Below are positions 8,547 to 17,732 of a stretch of DNA of 20,707 nucleotides, in pieces. The notes under the pieces are model-generated. The model worked only from the letters and a program-made list of their open reading frames with translations. It did no database searches and had not been told where the DNA came from. The stretch covers positions 81,711-102,417 of the IMG/VR virus record IMGVR_UViG_3300022752_000033; one strand, written 5' to 3'. Numbering within the stretch: the stretch's first letter is position 1; every line of letters begins with the position of its first letter. Both the position numbers and the translations under genes were made by a program. This stretch comes from a virus.

Positions 8547-9623
8547 TTAATCTTTTCTAACAACATTAAAAAATCCATATCCATAGTTAAGCATATCACC
8601 AATGTTATCAACCTCCCCTAATCTTTGAACTCTTTCATATCCACTAACTTTACCCCTTTCAACATATACGTTTGTTTGTATTTGAGGTTGGTCGATAATA
8701 TTCATTAATACCTCTTGTTTCACAATCGGTACTGAGGTTATATTATCAACGGTATATCCTGAAGAGTCCATGAAAAATATTGTACGTCCATCCGCATAAT
8801 CATAGTAATCTATGTTTTGAATTGTATATGCGGTAAAAACCGGACTAATATTAGTTATAACACCAAGTACACCACCACTATCGTAAACAACCTTACCCAA
8901 AACATAACTGTCCGAACCGTATTGTTCCAAATCTTGTAACCTTGAAACGGATTCACCGGAAACAACATAAGGTGTACTTATATAACTTGATGAAACTTGT
9001 GACGCCAAAGAATTATTTGAATCCCCTGAAAATATAAAATCATAACTTATTGGTGTTGCAGACCAATTACCCAAATTAGATGTGAAATATGCCGTCCCTT
9101 TTTTATTTCCAATCGAAGGTTTCTTATAAGGTAAACTGACTTTTTTAGTGACCTTTATGTCACCCCAAGGATTTTTTTGAGATAATGTTATTTCATACTG
9201 ATAACTTTGTGTTGGATATGTATGACTGACATAATTGGGAGCAAAACTAGTAATGGTTTGAATATTACCATCCCCCCAATCAATAGTATAATTTGATAAA
9301 TCAATAAACTTTTGATATTGTTCCGAAGTGTTATACACATTAACCACGTACGGATTTTGAGTATCCGAAGAGAATAAAAAATTTGTAACGACATCTTGTT
9401 GCGTAATGTCACCATCAAAAGGGTCATAATATCCAACATCGTTTATATTCTCAACAATTAATATTGGTATTGTTAATCCAGTCAATAATGATGTACCATT
9501 AGTATTTCCCGTCAATATTTGGGTCATTGCGGAATAAACACCCACAGGTGTCCCACTATAACCAACTATGGTTAAATCCCTTTGTATTGTCTCAGGTGAT
9601 ATAATAATATTATAATAACTCAT
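8547..9623 (-). CDS. Tail protein with PKD-like domain, 358 aa
   Basis: Residues about 105-168 look like a PKD-type Ig-like fold. IDWGDGN is followed by SHTYP and a final strand YEITLSQKNPWG, matching the WGDG...HTY...V/ITL pattern of PKD domains. Such domains are common in phage and bacterial surface proteins, where they act as spacers or binding modules. The rest, with several Gly/Ser-rich beta-type stretches, is not recognised. The ATG at 9623 shares one base with the TAA of the gene before it, so translation is probably coupled. A tail or fibre component is likely from context. Confidence 0.65.
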   Translation of the reverse strand: MSYYNIIISPETIQRDLTIVGYSGTPVGVYSAMTQILTGNTNGTSLLTGLTIPILIVENINDVGYYDPFDGDITQQDVVTNFLFSSDTQNPYVVNVYNTSEQYQKFIDLSNYTIDWGDGNIQTITSFAPNYVSHTYPTQSYQYEITLSQKNPWGDIKVTKKVSLPYKKPSIGNKKGTAYFTSNLGNWSATPISYDFIFSGDSNNSLASQVSSSYISTPYVVSGESVSRLQDLEQYGSDSYVLGKVVYDSGGVLGVITNISPVFTAYTIQNIDYYDYADGRTIFFMDSSGYTVDNITSVPIVKQEVLMNIIDQPQIQTNVYVERGKVSGYERVQRLGEVDNIGDMLNYGYGFFNVVRKD

Positions 9624-10423
9624 TAAACTAAAGGGGGGTTTACATATTCATACCACGATATGGGTGTATTAATACCGACTCTTTTATTTGTTAATATATC
9701 ATAAACTGAATAGTTTAAATTAACATAATCGCAAACAACCCGGTAATAATAAAATGTTAGGGTATCAAAATAATATTTATCCCCATTAACCGATGACTGT
9801 GGTTTATTCATCATCTTAACAAATTCACCCTTCTCCGCATTATAAAATTTTGCGGTCATATAAAAAGTATTGATTGGAACATACTCCAATTTCTTTAACC
9901 AATAAATAAAAAATCCTTCCTTATCCCCAACATAATCTAACTTAAAACTTGGTATTTTTATATTAACATTTTTATTTGCAACAATAAAACTAATTGTTGC
10001 CCCTTGTTGCGTCGGTATAATTATTGTGAAATAATTCACCTGAGATTTTGTATCAACCGAATCATAAAAGTCCAACTTAAAAAATGACTTGGTAAAATTA
10101 TTTCTAAAATAATATATGTCCTCACTTGTGAAACCCTCTGATATATAATTTTGATTCCACGACGCAGGATTACTTAACGACCCACCAGAATAAAAATAAA
10201 AATCATAATTAATATCCGTCTTTAACGTTAATGGGTCGGGAGCATGCGGAAATCTATTAACCTCAAAATCAATGCCAGTACCGACAACTTCTTTAACCAC
10301 CTCATCCTCATATAAATCTATAGATTGGTCTTGACCCGTGAAATCCCACTTAATCTCAACAGGTAAAGTAATTTCCCTGTCGGTTGACCCACTAAATAAT
10401 ATTCTATAACTATTCGCAATCAT
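9623..10423 (-). CDS. Putative tail structural protein, 266 aa
   Basis: No family recognised. The protein is rich in Tyr, Phe and Asn with alternating polar and hydrophobic residues, suggesting a beta-rich virion protein; there is no signal peptide or membrane segment. I place the start at the ATG at 10423 (MIANSYR), not the TTG one codon upstream at 10426. The first 14 nt overlap the end of the 571-residue gene, and the stop overlaps the next ATG by one base. This tight packing implies that it is made together with its neighbours, probably as part of the same tail or baseplate substructure. Confidence 0.6.
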   Translation of the reverse strand: MIANSYRILFSGSTDREITLPVEIKWDFTGQDQSIDLYEDEVVKEVVGTGIDFEVNRFPHAPDPLTLKTDINYDFYFYSGGSLSNPASWNQNYISEGFTSEDIYYFRNNFTKSFFKLDFYDSVDTKSQVNYFTIIIPTQQGATISFIVANKNVNIKIPSFKLDYVGDKEGFFIYWLKKLEYVPINTFYMTAKFYNAEKGEFVKMMNKPQSSVNGDKYYFDTLTFYYYRVVCDYVNLNYSVYDILTNKRVGINTPISWYEYVNPPLV

Positions 10424-12125
10424 CAATAAAAGGTTTAACAGGTTCGTTTATACCATCTAAGAAATTATTTGAATCTTTACCTTCAGGAAAAAATCTAAAT
10501 ATCACCTCTTGAAATGGATAATGTGATTTATTTACAAAGGGGAAATCAACCCCCCGACCCAACTCATCTCTATATCCATAAGTATACAGGTCTCTCCATC
10601 TAAATTCTTGGTCGGATGGAGAGTAATAAGAATAAAAAGGAACTTGGTCTACATTTTCAACTCCACCCGTCTCTATATAATTAGAAAAAACCCTTATCTT
10701 CATCCCGTTATGTGGACTATAATAAAACCCATTCTCATTTGTTGTTGGCGTATTTGATGTTTTAAAATTGTCTTGATTGTATTTTACCTTGTGGTAGTAT
10801 TTTGATATAACTCTCTCCACTTGCTCGTAATCATTCCATTCGCAAAAATCCCCCTCTATCACATCCCCAACATTTAAATTGTTATTATAATAAAAGGTTT
10901 TAGTATTACCACTAGAATCTGTTTTTGTATATGATGAAGTTTGAATATTTGTATTTGAATCAACATTATTATCATCCCACCACGAGCTCGGAGTTTCATT
11001 TATATTAAACTCCCACCCTTGTTTTAAACCTACCCCATTGATAAATGGTTTATTAAAATACCCGGAAAATCCTTTATTTACTACCGTCAAAAAAAGTTCA
11101 CTGACAGGTCTTTTTTGATTGTCTAACAACCCCTGTAAATTAATATCTTTTATTGTTGTAAACGTATAACAATTATTACTATTTTGTTGTGCCGTCTTAG
11201 TTCTCAAATCCGGAGTTATTGAACTCAAAAAAAGTTCTATTTTTGTATTAAATGGTGTTTGCTGAAATCCTGTTTTATTTAAAATCATATCATCAACACC
11301 AATTAAAACCTTATGTTCTCTAATATAATATTTTGAACGAGACTCATCTATTATATCAGGATATAAAACTCTTTTAAACCTTCCTCTTTTTTTGTCGTTG
11401 AATGTTCCCCCTGTATACCCAATGTTGTATAAATTAAAAATCCTAATATCACTCTCAAATAACCCATTACCTAACGAATAAACTTCAAAAATTTTATTTC
11501 CATTATATGGAAAAGATAGTTCGACAGATTCTCCCGGCGTTAATCCATGTGGAGAAATACACTCAAAAGATATTAACGGGTCACCATTTATTTGAATATT
11601 TTTAATTGCAAAAGGTATCCCATCCTTCACGTTCCAAATAAAAGTTTGATTATTTAGTTGTGATGTCAATAATTTATTTTCATCATTACGATATGGATAA
11701 GTAATATAATAAGACCAATTATACGTATACGCACTTTTTGATATAAAATTAATATGTTGGTCTACAACATTAGGTCTTAAAAAATCAAACTCATAATATT
11801 GAGGATAACCATACCAAGTACTCATATTATTTAAAACCGTTTGTTCCGGGTCTACCAAAAACAAATTATTTCTAAATGGAACATAGTTTGCGGTACCAAC
11901 ATATCTATTATCATAGATATAATTCAACTGGAACGTAGGTCTAAAAATCTCACAACTTTGCCTTTCATCATCATACAATTGTGATAACGATACTGTCCTT
12001 ATTCTATCAAATTCATTATTTAATTCGACAGTATTATTTAAACTAATAGCAACCTTTTGGTCTGTAGATGGTGCAGATTTATATCTTAATCTACTTGGTA
12101 CTATTCTCGAATCAAATTGTTTCAA
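10410..12125 (-). CDS. Putative baseplate/tail structural protein, TTG start, 571 aa
   Basis: Family not recognised. The protein is Asn/Tyr/Phe-rich, with no signal peptide or membrane segment. A Trp/Tyr-rich stretch near residues 508-538 includes FRWRDLYTYGY and ends SHYPF; it looks like a structured conserved block. No ATG opens this frame: the first Met codon is at residue 101, well inside sequence that looks coding. An in-frame TAG two codons before the TTG at 12125 limits the choice, so TTG (or the GAG before it) must initiate. AGGAG lies directly before the TTG, but it also encodes part of the upstream protein's GVETI end and is too close to act as a normal Shine-Dalgarno. The 14-nt overlap with the upstream gene suggests coupled reinitiation. 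Confidence 0.65.
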   Translation of the reverse strand: MKQFDSRIVPSRLRYKSAPSTDQKVAISLNNTVELNNEFDRIRTVSLSQLYDDERQSCEIFRPTFQLNYIYDNRYVGTANYVPFRNNLFLVDPEQTVLNNMSTWYGYPQYYEFDFLRPNVVDQHINFISKSAYTYNWSYYITYPYRNDENKLLTSQLNNQTFIWNVKDGIPFAIKNIQINGDPLISFECISPHGLTPGESVELSFPYNGNKIFEVYSLGNGLFESDIRIFNLYNIGYTGGTFNDKKRGRFKRVLYPDIIDESRSKYYIREHKVLIGVDDMILNKTGFQQTPFNTKIELFLSSITPDLRTKTAQQNSNNCYTFTTIKDINLQGLLDNQKRPVSELFLTVVNKGFSGYFNKPFINGVGLKQGWEFNINETPSSWWDDNNVDSNTNIQTSSYTKTDSSGNTKTFYYNNNLNVGDVIEGDFCEWNDYEQVERVISKYYHKVKYNQDNFKTSNTPTTNENGFYYSPHNGMKIRVFSNYIETGGVENVDQVPFYSYYSPSDQEFRWRDLYTYGYRDELGRGVDFPFVNKSHYPFQEVIFRFFPEGKDSNNFLDGINEPVKPFIDDCE

Positions 12126-15100
12126 CTCCTAAAAATTTAACTCTAAATTTATCCAAGGCATTACTACCTCTCGTTAAACCAAAATAAAAATGAAATGGCG
12201 CTCCCACTAAATACTTTAAATTCGTATTAGTATTTGGAAGAGGTCCAACCACGTTTTCACTAAAATCATATCCACCCGTATTATTCGCCCTAACATTATA
12301 TATAAATCCTTTATAAAATTCATTTATCGCAGTTTCACCCATAAAATAATAGGAATTAACATCTACCCTATCTAATGATTGATATCTCGTATTTTGTATA
12401 ATATCTTTTAATCCGGTTTGCCATTCATTTTTTTGGTCGCCAAAAATAAATGTAGACTGTTGATTAGGTGCTCCATTAATTTTCCATCTATAAAACGGTA
12501 CGACTTGTGAACTAAACCCTAAATTATCGTATTGTGCCGGTGAAGTTGTATCGTTTCTTATTATCCTTCTTGGGGTTATATAATCTCTTGTTTGAGTGTC
12601 CGAGGAATAAAATATCCCCATAACTTTATCCCCAATATAATAAGTGTTTCCACCGGTAGTTGTTCCCGTTGAATAGTCATACGAATCAAAATCAAACTCA
12701 TCCACACCATGTTCCGAGTTAACCGAAATAGATTGTGCGTAATCACCATCAAACCTGCTATTATTTCTTGAGAAGAATTGTGCCACACTTCCAGAACCTG
12801 TTCTTGTTAAATTACTGAAAAATCCTGAAGTTCTTAATCGAGATATTAAAAATAAATTTAATATATTTTCAAATTCCTTATACGATGTTTGTTCCATTTT
12901 ATCAACATTATATCCGTAATAATCCGCACTTAATGTTAACTGATATGCAAATTCATCTCTAGGACCTAAATTCATTATTGTTGTTGGGGTTTGTAATTGT
13001 AACGAATTTCTACCATTTCTTCTCACAGTGGTTCCTCCTTGAGATGTTGGGGCTTTACCAACAAATTTAATCTCCCCTGTAGTCGCATTTAAATTTGTTG
13101 GTGATGACCTATAATAAAAATTACTAGATGGGTTATGTAATATTATAGTATCATTACAATATCTATTATAAGGTTGATTTCTTCCCGCGCCTGTATTTCT
13201 AAAGAACCTATTGTTTTTAAATGTGTAAAAAAATAATGTACCATTTATCCAATTATTAACAAAATTATGTGAAAATATTCCTCTACAACTTGCCATCATA
13301 ACTCTAAATCTCGCCAACCACTCGGCAAATGTTCTATAATCTCTTGGTAAAGTAAGAAATGGTGCACCTCTTAAAAGAATGTAACAACCATTTTCCGCAA
13401 TAACTCTATCGTAACACTTATCTGTCGTAGGAGCCAGTCTAAATGTACTTCCATATCCCTGATAACATTTTAAAGGAACAATACCACTACAAGAAAATGA
13501 AGATTGTAATGAATTTTCAAATTCACTTGGTTCATCCTCTTGGTTATCTCCTGAATTATATCCGGTAGATTGTAATTCTCCTGAACCAATAATCGATGAC
13601 CCATTATCCGTAATACTATAAATTGCCAACGACCTATTTTGATGTAATACAAACGTATTATTCTCATATACATCTGTTCTATTTGATGATGATGGTAACC
13701 TATCACACCTCATCACAAGTCTCGTCTCCGAGCTTGAGAATGTTGTTGGAGTCGCACCTGTCGCATAAACCGGAGAAAAATAATAATAATCATTTTGTTT
13801 AATAATAGGATAAGTCACTACACCCCCCAATGTAGGTATAAAAGCCGAGTTCTCAGAAGATTGGTTTAAATAAACATAACTACCCCCCTCAACATATTCA
13901 TTATTATAATAACCTCTATGCTGTTTTGCGGGTCCTATGTCAGTTAAAACAAGATAATTGTTTGGATTGACTGAACTACTATACGCACCGGAATTAACAA
14001 ATCCCGGAGAATTTGATGATGGCACCTGACTTCCTAACCTTGGATATCTAATGAAATTAACAACATTATTTGGTCCCACACCTAAATACGAAGTATTATT
14101 ACTTACCCAAAGACTTTGTAGTTTCGTATTATTAGTAGTACTCTGATTAGTTGTATCAATACTAAAACTATTAACACTACTCCCATCTAAACTAGAATAG
14201 TTTGATGTGTTATATGTTGTAAACCCACTAAAATCACTAGACGTATTATAACAATACGGCGGATAAAATATATACCCGTTTTGACTTTGCGTGTTTGGTG
14301 AATTTATTCGATTATGTCTTGGTAAAGACAATCCCGGTTGTACCGGTATATTCATCTTATAATTACCGGAAACAATATTAGTCCCATAATTTTGACCCAT
14401 TAATTTTGAAATATCAATATCCATAGGAACTCTCGCAGAATATGGGTCAACGCCACGCATTAAAAATACAACAATAAATTCTTTTTGGTCTGGCATCGTA
14501 TATATTGGCCTAAACGTATCATCAGTATCATAATATTCCCCATCTCGAAATCCTAAAGTTGTGGTGAATTTTTTACTCCAAACGGTTTGAAAGTTATCTG
14601 TATATCTATATTTTAGTGAATTGAAAAATGGTATTGCTGGATTATTATATTTTCCATTAGGGATGGTAGGGTTTTGTGTAACAAAACTACCATACGTCGT
14701 CGCAGTAATTACTTGGAAATATTCAATATCAGTTGGAAACTTATGAGTAATAAAATGTTTATTACTATTAGGGGTATTCGCCGGAACAAACTCAGTATAG
14801 TTCGCCAAAATTGGTAAATTATTTGCCGGCGGGACATCAAAATTTAAAAATATATTACCCGTATTATATTCAACCGTTCCGGTTCCTCCTAAATTACTTG
14901 TTATCACCCCATTAGAATTATCCGTAAACGTCTCCGTAAATCCACTTATAGTTTGAGCGTAAACCACTAAAGTACCTTTTAATAATAAAGTATTTAATGA
15001 CAAACTAAAAACGGTATTTGAATCGTCACCATATTCTCCGGTTTGATATCCAACATTATCTTTAGTAGAAAAATCAATTGCAGAACTTTGGTCAACAGAA

Positions 15101-17646
15101 TATGTTGTAGTTAATGGTGTTAAATTGTTAGAGTTGGCCGGGTCCGCATATTTTATAGTTACAGAACCATTATTTGTTGCTGTACCCGTTATCGCATTTG
15201 TGGTAACAACATTACCATCTATATCAACATAACTAATTGTTTTTCCACTCAACACATTTAAATCATATGTCTCCGAAATATTATTGAAAGATATTAACCC
15301 TCCAATAGGAAAATTGTCAAGACAAGAATTATCAATCAATAATGCCATAACATTATCATGATGAAACTTTCCTGGATTTTGCTGAGGATTAATCGAAACT
15401 TTGATTTGATTATCTCCACCCCCCTGAACTTGTAAGTCATTAAAATATTTTCCCTTTAAATTAAATAAATTTAACCTCTCCGACAATGTTAAATCTTGAG
15501 AAAAGAACCCATTAGGTGCAGTACTATTGGTTGCCAAGTTTGGTGTTCTTTTTGAATACGATTCCTTCATTGAACCCGATAAATTTTGTTGCATCAGTTG
15601 TGCCACCAAATCAGCTTGATTTGCGGGTGCAAATAAATTATTACAAGGTGCGGACCCAACCCCCAATAAAAGAGGGTCATCTTTACAATATTGTTCGTCC
15701 GCAACATTAGCAAAACTTGCGGCGGATTGAGTATCTATAGTACAAGATTGAGATGCATTTGCATATGTCTCGTTAAAAAATTCTTCAGCTTCTGCATCAC
15801 CCTCTATAGGCTCAGGAGTACAATCACACATCTCACATTCAGGGTAGGTAATCATTGGAAATTTCATATTACTAAACGGATTACCCGCCTTTCTCCATAT
15901 CTCCCCGGGAGACATAGGTCTCGGACAATTTAAATCCGCCAACCCAAAAGATATCACATTTACAGCTTGACATAAAAGCCAAATAATTGGTAATATTACT
16001 GTGAAAATAATTACAATTTGTACTTTTATAATCGGCCATATTAATCTTAATAAATGTAATATAGGTACCAACGACAAAATTGGTGTCGTAAAAATACCCA
16101 AAATAAAATTAAATAATGTAAACAATATGTCCGTACCCCTAACCCCATCATTCATTGGAAACTTATAACTACTACTCTCACAACTCTGATTTTGAATATC
16201 TTTTATCCCAATAAATCTTCTTCTATTTGTACCTTTTTGATATAGGTCAATTAATTGTGAAACAGTATAAACTTGGTTATATTTTAACTCATAAAATTTA
16301 TCCTCACAATCAATCGCCCTTTGTATTATTTTATTACCTAAAGTTGTTCCAGTATCCCCATAATCATTCCAATCCAAACTAAAACCATACGACCTAATAC
16401 ACGCATCATAATATGGTTTTTCTGCAGGATTAGTTGGATTTAAATTTGCCGGGTCTTTCCCAGACCCCCAACCATATTCACTAACATTTGGAACTAAATA
16501 GTACGCCCTCTTTATTTGTTGTCCCAAATCATCCGGTTGTTTCCATTTAATTTTAAACCTATATTTACCCTTTGTTGGTATACCTACCTTTGGGTCGTCA
16601 GATATTACTTTTTCACCGAATTCATTAGTAATAACATAATCTAAGTTCATCGGCAAATCAACCAACCATGAACCATCATCCTCAATCACGTCATTACCAC
16701 CCGGAAATTTAAATTCTTCCAATATAGGTCTTCCTTGATTATCAATATTGATTGTTTGTCTAATACATACAATTTGTCCCGGACCCGCAACCAAACTACA
16801 CATCTCACCCAAAGCTTTCCTAGGCTTACACCTTCGATTAATAAAATTTTGGTCTAACGTTGATGTCATCGAACCCATAAAAAGTCCTGTAGGTTGGATA
16901 TCAATATTTAACTCGTCCCTTAAATCAAAATCACATCTGCTTATTGCAATTTGACAAGTTTCTTGGTCTCCCCATAATGGTACAACATCTATAGATTTTG
17001 TTAATGAAACAATTTGAGGTAACGAATTTAAATTAGTAGAAGACTTAAACTTAGGACCATTCACTTGAGATTCGGTCGCCCTACCCATTCTAATCAAATC
17101 TTGAGGAGTTAATGAAAATTCTCCCATGTCAGATAAATCTAAATCAAGAAAAACCAAACTAACTCCAAGAGGAGCTCCCATAATCATATAGTCACCACTC
17201 TCATTAGTCTTTACGACATATTTGTAATATTTGTCGTATATTTCAATGGCAGTTTTATTTGTTAATGCATCTCTTCTTGATGGGAATGTTCCTGTGGGTG
17301 TATGACCCGCATGTGATTGTTCGTATGGTAATAGATTATATCTATATCCATCCTCATTTTTCTCGTCCGGAGTTGTATACGGATATATACTCGTTATTAA
17401 AGGATTTGATTTGTCTTGGTCTGTAATTGGTACGAATACTGAAACTCGAGCGTTAGGTATTCCAAACCCATTGTTTGCAGTTATTCTTCCAACAATAACA
17501 CCATAACCAGAACATGATTTGGTGTAAATCTCTTCTTGCTGTATTTTTAATGATAGAATCTCTAAAAAATCAAAATCTTGTTCTAATTCAATATCAATTC
17601 TTTTATTAATTCCTATTTCAGTTCTTATTCTTTGGGTGGTTCCCAT
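12112..17646 (-). CDS. Giant baseplate-region structural protein, 1844 aa
   Basis: The largest protein here, directly after gp25 and gp6, the slot taken by gp7 in T4; T4 gp7 is much shorter and homology is not shown. Residues about 45-170 look like a carboxypeptidase-regulatory/transthyretin-like domain (GVIVGRITANNGFGIPNARV, then ESGDYMIMGAPLG). A second similar domain lies at about 295-385 (DDGSWLVDLPMNLDYVIT). Residues about 504-570 are strongly hydrophobic, enough for two or three membrane helices, and are followed by a CEMCDC cluster (604-609). A Ser/Thr/Asn-rich middle follows, then a better-ordered C-terminal half. The ATG at 17646 follows an 86-nt gap. A wedge or fibre-bearing baseplate role is inferred from position and size. 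Confidence 0.7.
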   Translation of the reverse strand: MGTTQRIRTEIGINKRIDIELEQDFDFLEILSLKIQQEEIYTKSCSGYGVIVGRITANNGFGIPNARVSVFVPITDQDKSNPLITSIYPYTTPDEKNEDGYRYNLLPYEQSHAGHTPTGTFPSRRDALTNKTAIEIYDKYYKYVVKTNESGDYMIMGAPLGVSLVFLDLDLSDMGEFSLTPQDLIRMGRATESQVNGPKFKSSTNLNSLPQIVSLTKSIDVVPLWGDQETCQIAISRCDFDLRDELNIDIQPTGLFMGSMTSTLDQNFINRRCKPRKALGEMCSLVAGPGQIVCIRQTINIDNQGRPILEEFKFPGGNDVIEDDGSWLVDLPMNLDYVITNEFGEKVISDDPKVGIPTKGKYRFKIKWKQPDDLGQQIKRAYYLVPNVSEYGWGSGKDPANLNPTNPAEKPYYDACIRSYGFSLDWNDYGDTGTTLGNKIIQRAIDCEDKFYELKYNQVYTVSQLIDLYQKGTNRRRFIGIKDIQNQSCESSSYKFPMNDGVRGTDILFTLFNFILGIFTTPILSLVPILHLLRLIWPIIKVQIVIIFTVILPIIWLLCQAVNVISFGLADLNCPRPMSPGEIWRKAGNPFSNMKFPMITYPECEMCDCTPEPIEGDAEAEEFFNETYANASQSCTIDTQSAASFANVADEQYCKDDPLLLGVGSAPCNNLFAPANQADLVAQLMQQNLSGSMKESYSKRTPNLATNSTAPNGFFSQDLTLSERLNLFNLKGKYFNDLQVQGGGDNQIKVSINPQQNPGKFHHDNVMALLIDNSCLDNFPIGGLISFNNISETYDLNVLSGKTISYVDIDGNVVTTNAITGTATNNGSVTIKYADPANSNNLTPLTTTYSVDQSSAIDFSTKDNVGYQTGEYGDDSNTVFSLSLNTLLLKGTLVVYAQTISGFTETFTDNSNGVITSNLGGTGTVEYNTGNIFLNFDVPPANNLPILANYTEFVPANTPNSNKHFITHKFPTDIEYFQVITATTYGSFVTQNPTIPNGKYNNPAIPFFNSLKYRYTDNFQTVWSKKFTTTLGFRDGEYYDTDDTFRPIYTMPDQKEFIVVFLMRGVDPYSARVPMDIDISKLMGQNYGTNIVSGNYKMNIPVQPGLSLPRHNRINSPNTQSQNGYIFYPPYCYNTSSDFSGFTTYNTSNYSSLDGSSVNSFSIDTTNQSTTNNTKLQSLWVSNNTSYLGVGPNNVVNFIRYPRLGSQVPSSNSPGFVNSGAYSSSVNPNNYLVLTDIGPAKQHRGYYNNEYVEGGSYVYLNQSSENSAFIPTLGGVVTYPIIKQNDYYYFSPVYATGATPTTFSSSETRLVMRCDRLPSSSNRTDVYENNTFVLHQNRSLAIYSITDNGSSIIGSGELQSTGYNSGDNQEDEPSEFENSLQSSFSCSGIVPLKCYQGYGSTFRLAPTTDKCYDRVIAENGCYILLRGAPFLTLPRDYRTFAEWLARFRVMMASCRGIFSHNFVNNWINGTLFFYTFKNNRFFRNTGAGRNQPYNRYCNDTIILHNPSSNFYYRSSPTNLNATTGEIKFVGKAPTSQGGTTVRRNGRNSLQLQTPTTIMNLGPRDEFAYQLTLSADYYGYNVDKMEQTSYKEFENILNLFLISRLRTSGFFSNLTRTGSGSVAQFFSRNNSRFDGDYAQSISVNSEHGVDEFDFDSYDYSTGTTTGGNTYYIGDKVMGIFYSSDTQTRDYITPRRIIRNDTTSPAQYDNLGFSSQVVPFYRWKINGAPNQQSTFIFGDQKNEWQTGLKDIIQNTRYQSLDRVDVNSYYFMGETAINEFYKGFIYNVRANNTGGYDFSENVVGPLPNTNTNLKYLVGAPFHFYFGLTRGSNALDKFRVKFLGVETI

Positions 17647-17732
17647 TATACTTTTTTTAATAAATAGTTTAGGGCAAACTTTTAAAGTTACACCAACTTA
17701 AAAAATAGTATAAAAATTAATTAAATAAATTA
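17647..17732 (-). promoter_or_regulatory. 86-nt intergenic leader with AAACTATTTAT motif and dyad
   Basis: This gap separates the gp6-like gene from the giant gene. On the minus strand AAACTATTTATTAAAAAAAG ends 4 nt before the ATG at 17646. A 13-bp dyad, AACTTTTAAAGTT on the plus strand, lies at 17677-17689. No strong terminator or Shine-Dalgarno is visible. A promoter restarting transcription of the large downstream genes is plausible but not proven. Confidence 0.4.

Noticed and set aside
9188-9439. Minus-strand 83-codon Leu/Ile-rich frame resembling a membrane protein
   Set aside because: It lies in another frame inside the PKD-domain gene; hydrophobic shadow frames are expected from AT-rich DNA.
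10424-10426. TTG start for the 266-residue tail gene
   Set aside because: An ATG is the next codon, so the TTG is unnecessary.
12576-13706. Minus-strand frames at 12576-12788 and 13470-13706
   Set aside because: Alternate-frame shadows within the 1844-residue gene; no coherent protein sequence.
15516-16954. Plus-strand frames at 15516-15710, 15691-15933 and 16748-16954
   Set aside because: Antisense shadows inside the 1844-residue gene, with no family resemblance.
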